From positions 3,224,001 through 3,288,000 of the forward strand of contig NC_079234.1 in assembly GCF_028502605.1 (NCBI RefSeq): 64,000 bases of DNA, written 5' to 3'. The stretch's first letter is position 1. Each line of letters opens with the position of its first letter. The position numbers and the translations under genes were made by a program. The notes under the pieces are model-generated. The model was not told the origin of the DNA and did not search any database. It was given only the letters and a program-made list of their open reading frames with translations. This document shows, one piece after another, positions 1-11,700 of this stretch. This DNA is from Trichoderma breve. Taxonomy: Eukaryota > Ascomycota > Sordariomycetes > Hypocreales > Hypocreaceae.

Positions 1-1603
1 GGAATTGACAATCAGTCATTGATCAAGAAGATATGAGCGTTACAGCATCTTTCATGTTGTTAGCCGGCTCAATGAGACTCATACGTACGCCTTGGTCAAT
101 TCCATTTCTTCTTCACTTTTGTCTCCTCCCGCCATCGGCTCTCCAGTAAAGCAACAGATCAAATAGAAAAACTCCACTGCGGGTCTCGATCTTTGGAAGC
201 AAAGCCCACATAGTGTGCCCATTTCGCCCATCGTAAAGCCCCGATACCCCAGCATAATAGCTGAAAAGTCGTGGCACCAGTATCGCTCATGGGTCTTTCG
301 TAGTATACGAGAATATGCATAAGTGTGTCCCATACGCAGAGCCGAACGCGATGAGCACTTGAGCGTAGGGTTAATCACAAAGTTAGCTGACCCTCCAAGC
401 TAAAAAGGTAAGCAGCGTCGGGACCTGAGAAGGATTGGGGGTTGGAGAGGCTGAGAGGTCTAGAACCCTCCTTGCATGAGGGTTCAACTGTACCCGCCCA
501 GTGATGTTGCGTTCTGACTTACACGCTCACACATTCATTTGTAAAACTTTGGCTATGCATTAGTAGTGCTCGACACGCTTACGCCTAGTATGAAGGGTCC
601 TATTGCAGTGTTACTCCAATCTAAGGCCAGCTTCATAAACGCGGAATAGGACATCAGGGTAGAATTTTGCTGGCAGGCAATAATGTTAAACAAATGAAAC
701 GCACTGTTTAGTTGTACTATGCTCGGCAAGACCCGGGTATCCTGCCGTCCTGGTAGCGTATCTGTCCCTGGCTGAAAGTAGTATATCGTAAGGTTTTCAG
801 ATGCTCACGATGCTGACATGGGTAGTATCGAAATGGTAGCATTAACCAGCCGAGGGCGAGGACCCTTCGCACATTCTGCCCTGAAATGGTTCAGGAAATC
901 TGATGTGTGCCAGGCACAAAACGAACTGCAGCCTAACGTGTGCATGCATATCCAACCATACTCGCTCTAGCATTTCCACTTTCTTTGACTCAACAGAGTT
1001 GCATTCAGCCAGCCTCAGTTCGGGCATCCCAGCACTCCCGTCCTGGCCGGGTGAAAGTGACAGGCAGTTCTGGTCTGTCCGACAATAGGATTTCCTCCTT
1101 GCAGGACGACAATGGACCACAAAGCAGCTAGACGGGACATCGGCAATGGTCTTGGCAGTGTGCTTTGTTCAAAGCGCTTGTATGCTAGCTGTCTGTTACT
1201 ATCCTTCAGCTCGCGGCAACTTGCAACGCTGCTGACATTGGCAGCGGCGTGGCGCACCTTTTCCGAGAACAAGGGATGGCAAGCAACAGGGGCACCTCTC
1301 AACCCGATCTGGTGGACTTCGGAGAGTAAGACCCCTGCGGCCTGAATCGCTATGCGCGGATGGTGAGTGGGTGTCGTCCGAGAGAGATTGTGGAGGCTGG
1401 TGGTGTTTAGATGTCAAGTCGTCGTATGGTTCCCAAAGGGCAAGCGTAGCTTCGACAATGTGTATATAAATCCCCGGCCCGTCGTCGCCATCTCACTCAA
1501 GATCTCGTTCATCATCAGTAGCCGCCTGTCTCAGCATCCCGAATAAAGGGTGATCGACTTACACCCGTTTCTCGTGTCTCAGATCTCCTTCAGTATCATT
1601 ACA
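1..1603. other. Intergenic region upstream of the WSC gene
   Basis: No reading frame here reads like a protein or carries a recognisable motif; the longest frames (about 100 codons) are in both strands and look accidental. The last 150 bp hold a TATA box and a pyrimidine-rich stretch before the WSC start codon. Nothing else supported. Confidence 0.5.
1463..1470 (+). promoter_or_regulatory. TATA box of the WSC gene
   Basis: TATATAAA lies 134 bp upstream of the ATG at 1604 and is followed by C/T-rich sequence typical of fungal transcription starts. TATA-type promoters are common on regulated genes for secreted proteins. Position and sequence are seen; function is inferred. Confidence 0.5.
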
Positions 1604-3392
1604 ATGGCCTTCTCCCGGTCCCTCGTGGCCGCGGTTGCCACGCTCTCTCTTGTGAAATCCACACAGGCATGGAACGTGGAGCTGCCTCCTTGCTTGGATG
1701 AATTCAAGCCCTTTGTCGCTTCAGGTTGTTTCCAAGATGGCACACCTGGTACCCCTCAGGCTCTCATCTTCCGCTCATCTCTGTCCTCTGACAACATGAC
1801 TGTTGAGCAGTGTGTTGCTGACTGTAAAGGTCTGTTTGTTGCCTTCAAATGCTTCTGATGTGGAACTAACTCTCTCCCTAGGCAATGGCTTCCGTTATGC
1901 TGGCCTCGAGTATTATGGCGTCTGCTTCTGCGGCAACACTGTAGATGGTCCTCAGGTTGATGACTCTCAGTGTACTTTCCCTTGCAACGGCGACAAGTCT
2001 GAGACATGTGGAGGAAACAATGTCCTCTCTGTCTGGCAAGACCCAACATTCCCCACCAAGGACGTCACCATCGGTGACTACAAGGCTTCTGGTTGCTTCA
2101 CTGATAATTCGCAACTGGGACGTACCCTTTCATGGTCCGCTGATGTCGATTCCTCCACCTTTACCACTGAGAGCTGCTTGGCTGCCTGCGAGAAAGAAGG
2201 CTTCCCGTTGGCCGGAACTGAGTTTGGAGGCGAGTGCTGGTGCGGTAATGTCCTTGCGAATAATACTGCCAAGGTTGATGATTCGCAATGCAATTTCGCT
2301 TGCAACGGAAACTCGTCGGAAACATGTGGAGGAAGAGGCCTCTTGAACTTGTACATTGCCAAGGATCTGGAGTCTTTGGAGCCCTGCGGCTACACTCCCC
2401 CCAGCTCCACGGTTCCTCCTCCGCCTCCTACCTCCACGAGTTATCCTCCTCCTCCTCCTACTTCCACGAGTTCTCCCCCTCCCCCTCCTGCCACCACGAC
2501 TACCTGCACGACCACCACCAAGAGCACCAGCACCACGACCACCAGCTCCGTGTGTACGGCCACCGTCACCACTCCTCCCACTTGCGAGTACAAGTGTGGC
2601 AAGTGGTGCTTCCCTCCTCTGCCTGATTGGGGTAATGAGAAGGATTGCTTGAAGGCCTACGCTACTTGCGTAGCCGGCACCGCTTCTTGCTTCATCCAAG
2701 CTGGATTCCCCGATGCTCTCCAGTGCTTCAACTTTGGCGCGTGGTGCGGTAACATTCAGAAGTACTGCGGCTCGACATGCAAGTACGGCAAGTGTTCCAA
2801 GGGTGATTGTTGGAACCACAACCCCGGCCAGGGCGGTAGCCTCCCCAAGACGTCTACTACCGTCATTCCTTGCCCTCCCACCACGACATCCAAGCCTCCG
2901 GCTACCACGACAAAGCCCTCCACTTGCCCTCCTCCTCCTACCAACATTTGCACACAGCCCTCCAACTCCAAGTATGGATATGGCCCAGGCAAGCCTGTCG
3001 GTGGAATTGATCTGCCCATTGTCAGCTGCAATGACATCTACAGCGATTGGCGCAACAACCCCTTTAAGCTGTATATCGACCAGAACAGCCGCAACTGCCC
3101 CTCATATCCCCCTTCACGCTGCGGCAATGCTTGCGCCGATGCCTGCAAGGAGCAGTACGACCAGTGCACAAACGTCTACCAGAAGGGCTGCCAGGATGGC
3201 TCCAGCGGCCGGTGGAAGCGTAACGAGGAGATCAAGCGCTTGCTCGGCATCAGCCAGTTCACGCAGAACTGGGGCTTTGGCGATAACACTCCTTCCAACG
3301 CAGCCAAGAAGTGCCAGGCCCAGTATTCTGACTGCTTGGCCGTTAACAAAAATGTCAACCCCAAGCAGCAGTGCAAGACTTGGTGCTATTAA
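1604..3392 (+). CDS. Secreted protein with two WSC domains and cysteine-rich C-terminal modules
   Basis: Model join(1604..1823,1882..3392), 576 aa. The intron uses a GTAAAG donor and a CTAAC branch site; joining gives T|GC (Cys) and restores the WSC motif CNGFRYAGLEYYGVCFCGN. The N-terminus is a signal peptide of about 21 residues, which decides the ATG at 1604. Two WSC domains (about residues 38-120 and 140-235, both ending in SETCGG) are followed by Pro/Thr/Ser linkers and two further Cys-rich blocks (about 310-400 and 450-576). There is no C-terminal hydrophobic tail, so it is probably released or wall-bound, not GPI-anchored. WSC domains are carbohydrate-binding modules of fungal wall sensors and secreted enzymes; no catalytic domain is visible. 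An alternative donor (GTCTGT at 1830) would insert two residues. Confidence 0.88.
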
Positions 3393-4982
3393 AAGCGTAT
3401 TTCTTTGGGTAAAAAGCCTGGCGAGGCATGGTGTATATCAGACAGGGAATAAAGGGATTCGGATTTGGGACAAAGGGTTCATAACGCCGTCGATAATGAC
3501 AATTGGCTGATGCCGTAGATATCATGACTTCTTGGGCTTCTGTATTGAAGCTTGGAGGTTGAAAGAATTGAAAAAATTGGATTTAAAAATAGTTTCCCGT
3601 GATACAACTATAATAGTCGTGGAGCACAGATGTCTCAGAATCATCGGCTTGCACAGGCAGGAGCACTGGATTTCATCCAACATTTACTAAGAATGGCAAC
3701 AACCAAGCGAATGACGTCGTCCCGCGGTTTGTGATTGGTCTTTGACGACTTTATTCACGTGCCACAGACAGAGTTTGTCGTCATCAGGTGCGAAAGGTAG
3801 CAAGATGGGAAATTCGTTCTTGCAGTTTGGATTTTGGATGTGCTAAAAATCACTGATAGAAATTATATACAATATCACGTTGCTGCATATAGCGATCTAA
3901 ACTGAGAAGGCATTGATAGAGGTACTTAAGCTAGAAGACATGTGTGCATGAAATATCTGTCGTGCTGTCATACATACATCACCAATGCTCACCGCCTGCA
4001 GCTCCAGCCCAGCAGTTCTGGGCGAATCACCGGATTGCAGCATGTAGATGAGTAGCATTAACATTGCCGGATATAGACTTCTTTAGACCACAGGTTATCT
4101 TCCCCCACGGGTTTTATATATCCGACAGAGCAGATATCCGCAGCTCCTCTTCTGATTTTGTTTTTATTAGATGAAGAGTAGATCTTGGACACGCGTACGG
4201 AGCACAATGGTAATGTAACTGATACGATGCTGATCTCCGAAATGCCCCTCTTTAGCCGATCGATATTACCATGGCATTTCAGCTTCGATACAACTCCCCC
4301 TACGAATAGATTTCGCCTCTACCTCTACCCTGTACTCAACAGTTCACGTGTCATTATTCCTGATTTATCTCATCGCTTCTTCTCGATCCCTCTCAAAGAC
4401 ATCTCTTTCTGTTTAACCCCATCTCAAGATTTGTCACAGGTGCCGGATCGCACTCCCCTTTCAGCCAAATACCCGTGAAATCGTGGATCTCAAGAAGCAA
4501 CAATTTGCGGCAAACGCCCATATCCACAAGCGAGCCGCCGCTCAAACCCCACATCAGTGCAACGCCAATGTCCATTAGCACGCGGCTTGGCCCTTTATCG
4601 CCGATGTTGAAACTGTTGGTCAATACCTGTATCTTCTAAGCGGAGAGAAAGGGGGGGGTTTTGCTATCCGTCTAGCCGCACGAGTTGCCAAGAAGCTGCT
4701 GCAGTTGCTCTATCAGGTACCGGCAGTGGTGGGGAGGGTCGGAGTAATGATGCTAGCTTAGGACGGGGGCAACTAGAAGCGGCTCTCGCTGTCCACAGCC
4801 AAATTTCGCACTACCGATTACGAGTACTCAAGTCTTTTCCGACTGAAGCCAACGCTGAGCTTTTTGTTTACTTATTTATTCATCTCTTGTCCCTGTCACC
4901 GTTGTTTCCGGGACACTCTCGTCTCACCTTCTACTCCTCTTCTTTTTCTGATTTTTCCTGCGTCTTTGTTCAGAGATCAAAG
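3393..4982. other. Intergenic region between WSC and DFG10 genes
   Basis: No supported gene. It holds the WSC 3' flank and, in its last 150 bp, a pyrimidine-rich leader of the DFG10 gene. An isolated frame at 4185-4478 has no recognisable features. A TACGAGTA octamer lies at 4819-4826 (see findings). Confidence 0.5.
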
Positions 4983-6015
4983 ATGGGCAGTGCATCCAAT
5001 TTGCTGGCCACGCTTGGCGTTGGTGACCCATCACCGGCCGAGTGGTGCCAAATCTTCTTCATTGTCAGTGCGGCCAGCATTTTTATGCTCGCAGCAGTCC
5101 CGGAGCATATGCGCAGGGCCTTGCTAGACTACGGTGCCAGGATGGCAAAGCCCAGTCAACCTTCCGAGAAATCCAAGGCTCCGGAACCCAATCAAGGGGT
5201 TTTGGACGTCTTGACAAGCTATGGCCAGGTACCTCATTCGTGGTTCATACATTTCTACATCACATCGCTGTCATGGTCCATTTTCTGGGGCTATCAGTAT
5301 TTGTCCAAGGGGTGGTTGATGCGGACCGTGGCCGAGATGCAGCACTCTTCTGCAGTCAATAGTCAAACACCGGAGGTTGACCTTACCGGGACGCTGGTGG
5401 CGTGGATGTTGATGAGCTCCCAAGGAGCAAGGAGGCTTCTTGAGTGTATCTTTGTCACCAAGCCCGGATCATCTCCCATGTGGTTTGTCCACTGGGCTCT
5501 TGGGCTGTCCTACTACACGGCATTGGGTGTCTCCGTCTGGATTCAGGGCTCAGGTTCGTCTAACGGGCTCTATCCCTACTCTAGTTAAATGGTCAACATG
5601 GAAGTGAAACTGACGGGGCTTTACAGGAGCAATTCTTCAATCGTGGGAGCACCCGCAGCCAATTCACTTCACACCACAAGTTATCATTGGTGCGGCAGTC
5701 TTTGGGTGGGCAGGTGCTCAGCAGCACCAATGCCACAGCTACTTGGCCGGACTCAAGAAATATACGCTTCCCAACGAGGGCTGGTTCAAATACTTCATTT
5801 GCCCCCATTACACATTCGAATGCCTACTCTACTTGAGCCTTTCCGTCGTTGCGGCACCGACAGGATGTATCTTGAACAGACCAGTCCTGTGCTCATTGAT
5901 TTTCGTCTTGGCAAATCTCGGCGCGACGGCATATGGAACAAAAGCTTGGTATGCCAGCAAATTCGGGGCGGACAAGTTGGTGGGGAAATGGATCATGATC
6001 CCCTTTGTATTCTAG
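4983..6015 (+). CDS. DFG10: Polyprenal reductase (DFG10/SRD5A3 family)
   Basis: Model join(4983..5553,5627..6015), 319 aa; donor GTTCGT, acceptor TTTACAG, joining G|GA in frame. A multi-pass membrane protein with the steroid 5-alpha-reductase C-terminal domain in its last 120 residues: the block QQHQCHSYLAGLKK, then NEGWFKYFICPHYTFE, with the invariant Asn, Gly, Pro-His and Glu of the family. SRD5A3/Dfg10 enzymes act at the ER in conversion of polyprenol to dolichol, the lipid carrier for N-glycosylation; yeast dfg10 mutants also have filamentation defects. Length fits the family. The gene is convergent with the AlkB-like gene, only 33 bp between stop codons. A steroid reductase is the alternative, but the fungal Dfg10 pattern is the better match. 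Confidence 0.85.
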
Positions 6016-6048
6016 GCTAGTTGGCTCATTGAGCATCGAGAGCATTTT

Positions 6049-6939
6049 TTATCGCTTGTTGAAAAGACCTAGTTTGGCTCCGACTTTGGAAACTTTGAGG
6101 ACGTCGCGGTACGTGAGGCTGGTGCGGGTCTGCCTCGGGTTTCGACCGCTGGCAAACGCCTCGGCATCTCGAAGCAAGGACCAGTTCACAATCGTATCGG
6201 CGGATAGATCAAGGTCCTCCTTAATGTCGGATATCCCATGCAGATAGTCTGTGTAGAGAGTGTCTGTAGTGATGAGAAGACTACGAGGTTCTTGGATAAT
6301 GCGCCAGGCAGGCTCGGGATCAAGGGCACCGTCTTCTTTGCTGCGGTGCAAGTTCAGACAGAGGCTTGCGCCAAGGCTGACGGTGCACACGACGGGCCAG
6401 TACGCTGCGCCATCCTAGGGTGGATGAGCATTTCGAAGGATCATCTACTTTGCCATAATACTTAACTTATGCGGCATGATACCAATACCGGGAGGATATT
6501 CGTTGATGAGGACATGATTCGGGCGCTGGTGGGGGCTCTCGGCGAAGATGTGTCTGACACTTTCGCCTTGGCCGTCATCGGAGAGCGGGAGAGACAGTAA
6601 GCGCGATACTACGGGTGTTTCAAGCCAGGAAGGCAGCGGCGCATCGAGGAGCTTGTTCTGGACGAGATCGGACGGCCAAGTCTGTAGACGTCGATGCGTG
6701 AGCTGTTTCCATCGTGGACGAGGAGCAGCGGCGATCTGGGCGCGGCGTCATCAGCGAGATTGCACGATGGCACCTGGTCATGGCGACAGCACAACACGCA
6801 CTCTATCAAGAATCAAGCGCTCTTCTTCCTCGCTGATAAAGTTGGGCAAATAATAGGCCGTCGACGGAAGCGAAGTGATTCTGGCGGCTTCAAGAGAAGA
6901 GGGAAGCCACGCGTCGCCGATGCCTCGGGCTGCCATCAT
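6049..6939 (-). CDS. ALKBH6: AlkB-like 2-oxoglutarate/Fe(II) dioxygenase (ALKBH6 type)
   Basis: Proposed exons on the minus strand 6939..6802, 6735..6466 and 6414..6049, about 257 aa (ALKBH6 is about 240). Visible landmarks: N-terminal YYLPNFISEEEERLIL, then RWKQLTHRRLQTWP, NHVLINEYPPGIGIMPHKDG (HxD iron ligands), YLHGI (distal His) and TSLTYRDV (2-oxoglutarate Arg). Intron 1 is clean (GTGCGT..CCCAG). The junction at 6466/6414 is not: conserved protein sequence continues if AAG joins directly to GAT, but no GT donor exists in that phase (see findings), so a one-base change, a sequencing error or non-canonical splicing must be considered. ALKBH6 proteins are nuclear/cytoplasmic dioxygenases whose substrate is poorly defined. 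Start chosen at the first Met of MMAARGIGDAW. Confidence 0.75.
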
Positions 6940-8713
6940 AGGCAGGACTCGGGACTCGTGCAGGCAAAATGTCGAGCAGGAGGAGAAGCTGCCTTGAGCT
7001 GCGCCAAGAACCCCCCCAATGAGCGAGACAGCCTGTTCGGAAGAAGAGTCGCGAGGGGATGGACTGGCTTGACTGGGAGAAGATCGAATCGAATGGTCGT
7101 AAGAGGGGACGATGGGGTGATGAGCCAGCGAATAGCCACATCGAGTTAGGGGGGCTGCAGCGCCTGTTTGCTCCCTCGCAGCAGAACGGATGCCGCTTAG
7201 GGTTAGCCGGGCAGAATTAGTCCCGTGTAGGTGTAGGTTGTGCAAAGTTCAAGCAATTGCACGAATGTTGTTTATCGGCGTGCAGCGTTTGGCGTCAAAT
7301 CGCGTTGAGCCGCCTCCGGGCAGTCAGACGCCGCCAGGCTCTCCATGCTGTACTGGTGCTATCTGGTGCACCGCTGCTGGACTGATAGGATCAATGGATC
7401 CATGGATGCGTGCTGCAGGTCGCACCAACGAGAGCAGGGAAAGAAAAAAGAGCGCATTTGGTCCATTGCAGCCACGGCACAGCGCGGTCGGATGCGTGCA
7501 TGCGTGTGAATATGGGCGGGCAAGGATGCCGTCTCTCTCACTCTCTCTTGTTCCTTTTCTTTTTCTTCCTGTCCAAGAGGCGAGACCGCCCGTATTTCAA
7601 GCCCAGACAACCCGAGGTGGCCTCCCAGGACTGCCGATGCCGCCTGCAGCCGTGATTGGCAGACGGCGGGGACCGCTGCAGCACCAATGCGTGAGGGCCT
7701 TTTGGGGGGGGGTTTTAGAGGGTGGCAACGCGGGATGGCAGCTAGACAGGGCTTGACAGGGTTTTTGTTTAGGCTGCGACTCCGCTGTTTCGGCCGCACA
7801 ACTGCACCGCGAAGGCGCTGCGCCGGCTGGAGCGGCTTGGGGCGACGGCCAATCATAGCGCGGCAGCCTAGCCTGGCGCTGCTGGCTGAGTTTCGCACCA
7901 AGTCCCGTTTTCAGGCTCTTAGTCTGCGGTGTGTGTTGTCTGGTCTGTTGTAGTGTAGTCATGATGCTGTATGTATGTTGTCTGGGTTGCTTCATTCAAT
8001 GTTGATGTTGCTCGCGCGTGTACTAGCTGCGCTGTCTGCTCTAGCCTGCTCCTTCTCCCGGCACGCGCAGGCCCTCCGTGATTGACTCGACGCTCTGCCG
8101 GCTCGTACCAGCACGTCTTACTCGTGGCGGTAGCAGTACCTCGCTCTGCCGCTGTTGCTGGTAGCACCGCATCGATGCCTGTACATGTTCCGCTACCAGT
8201 CGCGACCGCCCACCCCAGCTCCCAGCCCCCGGCAGTTTCGTGCTATTTTCCCAGCTCTCGAGCCCGCTAAACTGCTCCGTACTCCGTGCCCTGGGCAGCA
8301 CTACGGTGAACACGCTTCGATTGAAGATTGAAACTCCAGTCTTTCTGCTTTCTTGCCAACCGACCGGGAAAAAAAAGCATCGACTCATTCCCACGCCGCC
8401 TGTTTCGCCGCCCGCCCCATCGGCCCTCATCGTAGCAGATATAATTCCTCTTTCTCCTTCACATTGTTTATCCCCCCAGGCGGCCGCTTCCGTGCCGGCA
8501 TACTGTAACGAGCTTCGCCACTTTGCCAGCTGCTGTCGTGCCTAAAATCCCCCGGCTATCCAATCCATCTCCGCAAGAGGCCATTGCCAGCAGCTCTGAC
8601 GTGGCGGTCGACGTGACCAGATCAATCGGCCTCTTGCCCGGCTCGCACACTGCCGAATCTCGTTTCATCTCCATGATGGTGGTAGCCGTTGGCAATTCTC
8701 GAAGATAAATGTC
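6940..8713. other. Divergent intergenic region between ALKBH6 and HOS4-like genes
   Basis: No gene supported. The sequence is rich in C/T and G/A tracts (7541-7570) and in short CCAAT-type boxes (ATTGG around 7657, CCAAT around 7852). The part after about 8240 is probably the long 5' leader of the HOS4-like gene; a second ATG at 8709, out of frame and 5 nt before the chosen start at 8714, could reduce initiation. Confidence 0.45.
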
Positions 8714-11700
8714 ATGGACGCGCAGAATGCTGCCGAGTCCGACACGCCCAAGCATGCTGGCGCTTCCCCTCAGCAGCAAAACAAACACGAGCGCCCGCGA
8801 CGAGGCTCTGGCTCCGACTCGGATCCGAAACCGCGTTCGTCTCTGAGGGCCTCGTCGCCCTCCAGGGAGCCCAAGCTGAAGACGAGGGAGTCGTCGTCGC
8901 TGTCGTCGTCGACGGCCGCCCGAATCGACGACGTTGCTGGTGCCGACCGCGACTCAGACGCCGAGACGATTGTTCTGCCTGGCAAAGATGGCCATTCGCC
9001 CTCCAAGGTTCGAAAGGTGAGGCAGGAGGACAGGAGCGAGAGTGACGCCGACTCGGCCAGAGGCAACGGCCAGCCGGCTGCCAGTAACCAGGGCGACAAG
9101 AATGCAGCTGGCAACCGGCCCGTCGAGGGTGTCAAGAAACGGCTGCCGGGCCCTGTCGACAAGGACCGCCAACCTCGCAGCAAGGACGGCGCTTCGAGCG
9201 GCTTGAGTTCTGCCCCGACATCGCCTCCCCACAATCACAGCCAGCTCCGTCAACAGCTCCCGCTTCCATCTCACCGCCGTCGGCGATCTGACGCCGTCGC
9301 TGCCGCATCACCGTCAGACTCTGAGGGCACCCATGCCAAGCCAGTCTCCTCGTCCCTGCGTGACAAGCTAAAGTCTGGAGAGCGTCTGCTGCCGCACAAG
9401 CGAAAGGCTCCCAAGGCCGAGTCCGACGACGAAGCTGACCAGCGAAAGGCTCGCCGCCAGCGAACCACGAGCGTCACCCTCGACACCGGGCGGACGCTCA
9501 AGGAGACCAAGCCGGCCTCGAAGCAGTCCCATCATGACCCGAGGACTCGGACTCGTTCCATCTCTCCACACCCTCGACAGCATCGTAGAAGCGTATCGAC
9601 ACAGCTACCCGCCCATCATCTTTCTAGCAGCCTTAAAAAGAAGCGTTTACCTCCCCCGCTGCATTCAGCAGACTACCACTCCGACGAATCCTCGGCCAGC
9701 GGGAGCCCTCATCCTCGTAGCGCCAAGCTGCGAGGCCTTGCTACTCCCACGGTGCCCGAGTCTCATGCCTCGCCCGTGAAAATGGCACCTCACAAGAAAC
9801 ACCTGGATGCACACGGTCAGACTTTACTTGCCAGGGCCTGCGCACGTGGCGAATACGACAGTGCAAAGAGGAGGCTCAGTGACCGACCTGAAGACCTGAA
9901 TGTAGCTGATTATGCCGGCAACACGCCTCTGCAAATCGCAGCCATTAATGGTTGCGAAGATATCGTCAAGCTTCTCATTGACGCTGGCTGCAATTTGGAT
10001 TGTGTCAACTACGATAAGGACACACCTTTGCTGGATGCGGTCGATAATGGCCACGTTGCAGTTGTAAAGCTACTTTTGGACGCTGGCGTCAATCCACGAA
10101 AGGCTAATGTGAATGGGGAGGAACCTATTGATAGAGTTACGGACGATACTGAACATGGTGACGAAATCCGCGCATTACTTCTCGCGGCCAAAAAGCGACA
10201 GGGCGAAAGGCGCCGCACTTCTGAAGACCGTCATTCTCACGACTACCACGACGCACGAGACTCCCACGCTCCCGACAGCCCTCGCCGCTCTCCAGCTACA
10301 ACAATGCCAACAAATCGAAGATCAGGGACCGTTCGGTCCACCAAGACGAGGAACGACCTGCTCTACATGCCTTTGGACGACAAAACCCTCCGGCAGGCCG
10401 CTGGCCGTGGTGACGAAGAAACTGTGGCACGTATTTTACAGGTCAAGGAAAACTGCGACGACCCCGAATCCATGGTGGCTGCCGCGAGAGGAGGCCATGA
10501 TCTGGTAATCCAGCTACTACTGGGCCTGGGTAGTGCCAATGCAGACCCTGCCCCCGTGAAAACTTTACAACCAGAATTTGCAACCCCAATGCTCGCAGCT
10601 ATCGGCCAAGAAAATATCAAGGTCGTTGAATTACTTTTAGAACAGCAGGAGTTTGACCCCACGCGAAAATTCAAAGGGGAGACGTATTATGAGATTGCCC
10701 GCCGTCGGCAAGGATCGAATTGGAAGGAAGAAGAACACATGTTGAAAAACGCGTACGACGAATATAGGCGGACGCATAAGGACTCAGCTAGGGCGAAATC
10801 GCCATCGCGGAGAGACAGGGAAAGAGAGCGGGAGGAAAAGCGGGCTAAAAGAGAGGACGCCAAAGAAGACTCGAGACCGCCGAAACGAAGCGCTGCCAGT
10901 CCCTCTCGAGAGCCGAAGAAGCCCTCAGCCCCCAAGTCGGATGCCCCAAGGGAGAAGCGAAGGTCGGATTCTTTTACCGGCCATGGAGGCGACGACAACT
11001 CTCAAAAGAGAGGACCTGGACGGCCACGGAAAGAAGACAACAAGGCCTCAAACGCTTCGGATCGCGAGGCGTCCCCTGCGCCACCTACTCACAAAGTGCC
11101 CAAACCGAAGCGCACCGAGTCAGATGCCACCGGTGTCTCGTCTGAAGGAGAGGCTGTTAAGCCGAGAAGGAAGCTGATATCCAAAGGCGAATTGCGAGAC
11201 GAGCGGGAAAGGCAAAAACGTGGCAGCTTGGCGTCTATCGGTTCATCTGGGGCCAAGGAACCGTCCAGCCCTAGCGAGCCAAGACATGAAGAAAGTGTAG
11301 ACAAGCCCAAGCTATCCGAGAAATATCATGACCGAACAAAGGCCCTGAAACGCGATGAGTCGAGAGATCGCCTCTCGGTATCGGGAGATGGTGTCTCAAA
11401 ACGACACCGAAATAGTATTACCCCAGATCGGCCGAGCGACATTGACAAGGACGAAGGGCCGGTAAAGCGCCGGCGACTGGAGGGTGACAGCCAGGAGAAG
11501 CGATCCCTGCCAAAGCGACCAGTCTCTGAAGAAGCCAAACCCCGCAAGGGTAGTATATCTCGGGATAATTCTTCCAAATCTTCGGCTCTCCTGCCTCGAA
11601 AACATCGCGAGGACGACCCGCCAAAGAGCAATCACGATGAGCGGGAACCCAAGCGAAAAGACTCTGTCCGAAACACATCTGGCGAGAAGTCGATACGAGT

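Noticed and set aside
7197..7206. TTAGGGTTAG telomere-like repeat
   Set aside because: Less than two repeat units, next to a gene; far too short for a telomere or interstitial array.
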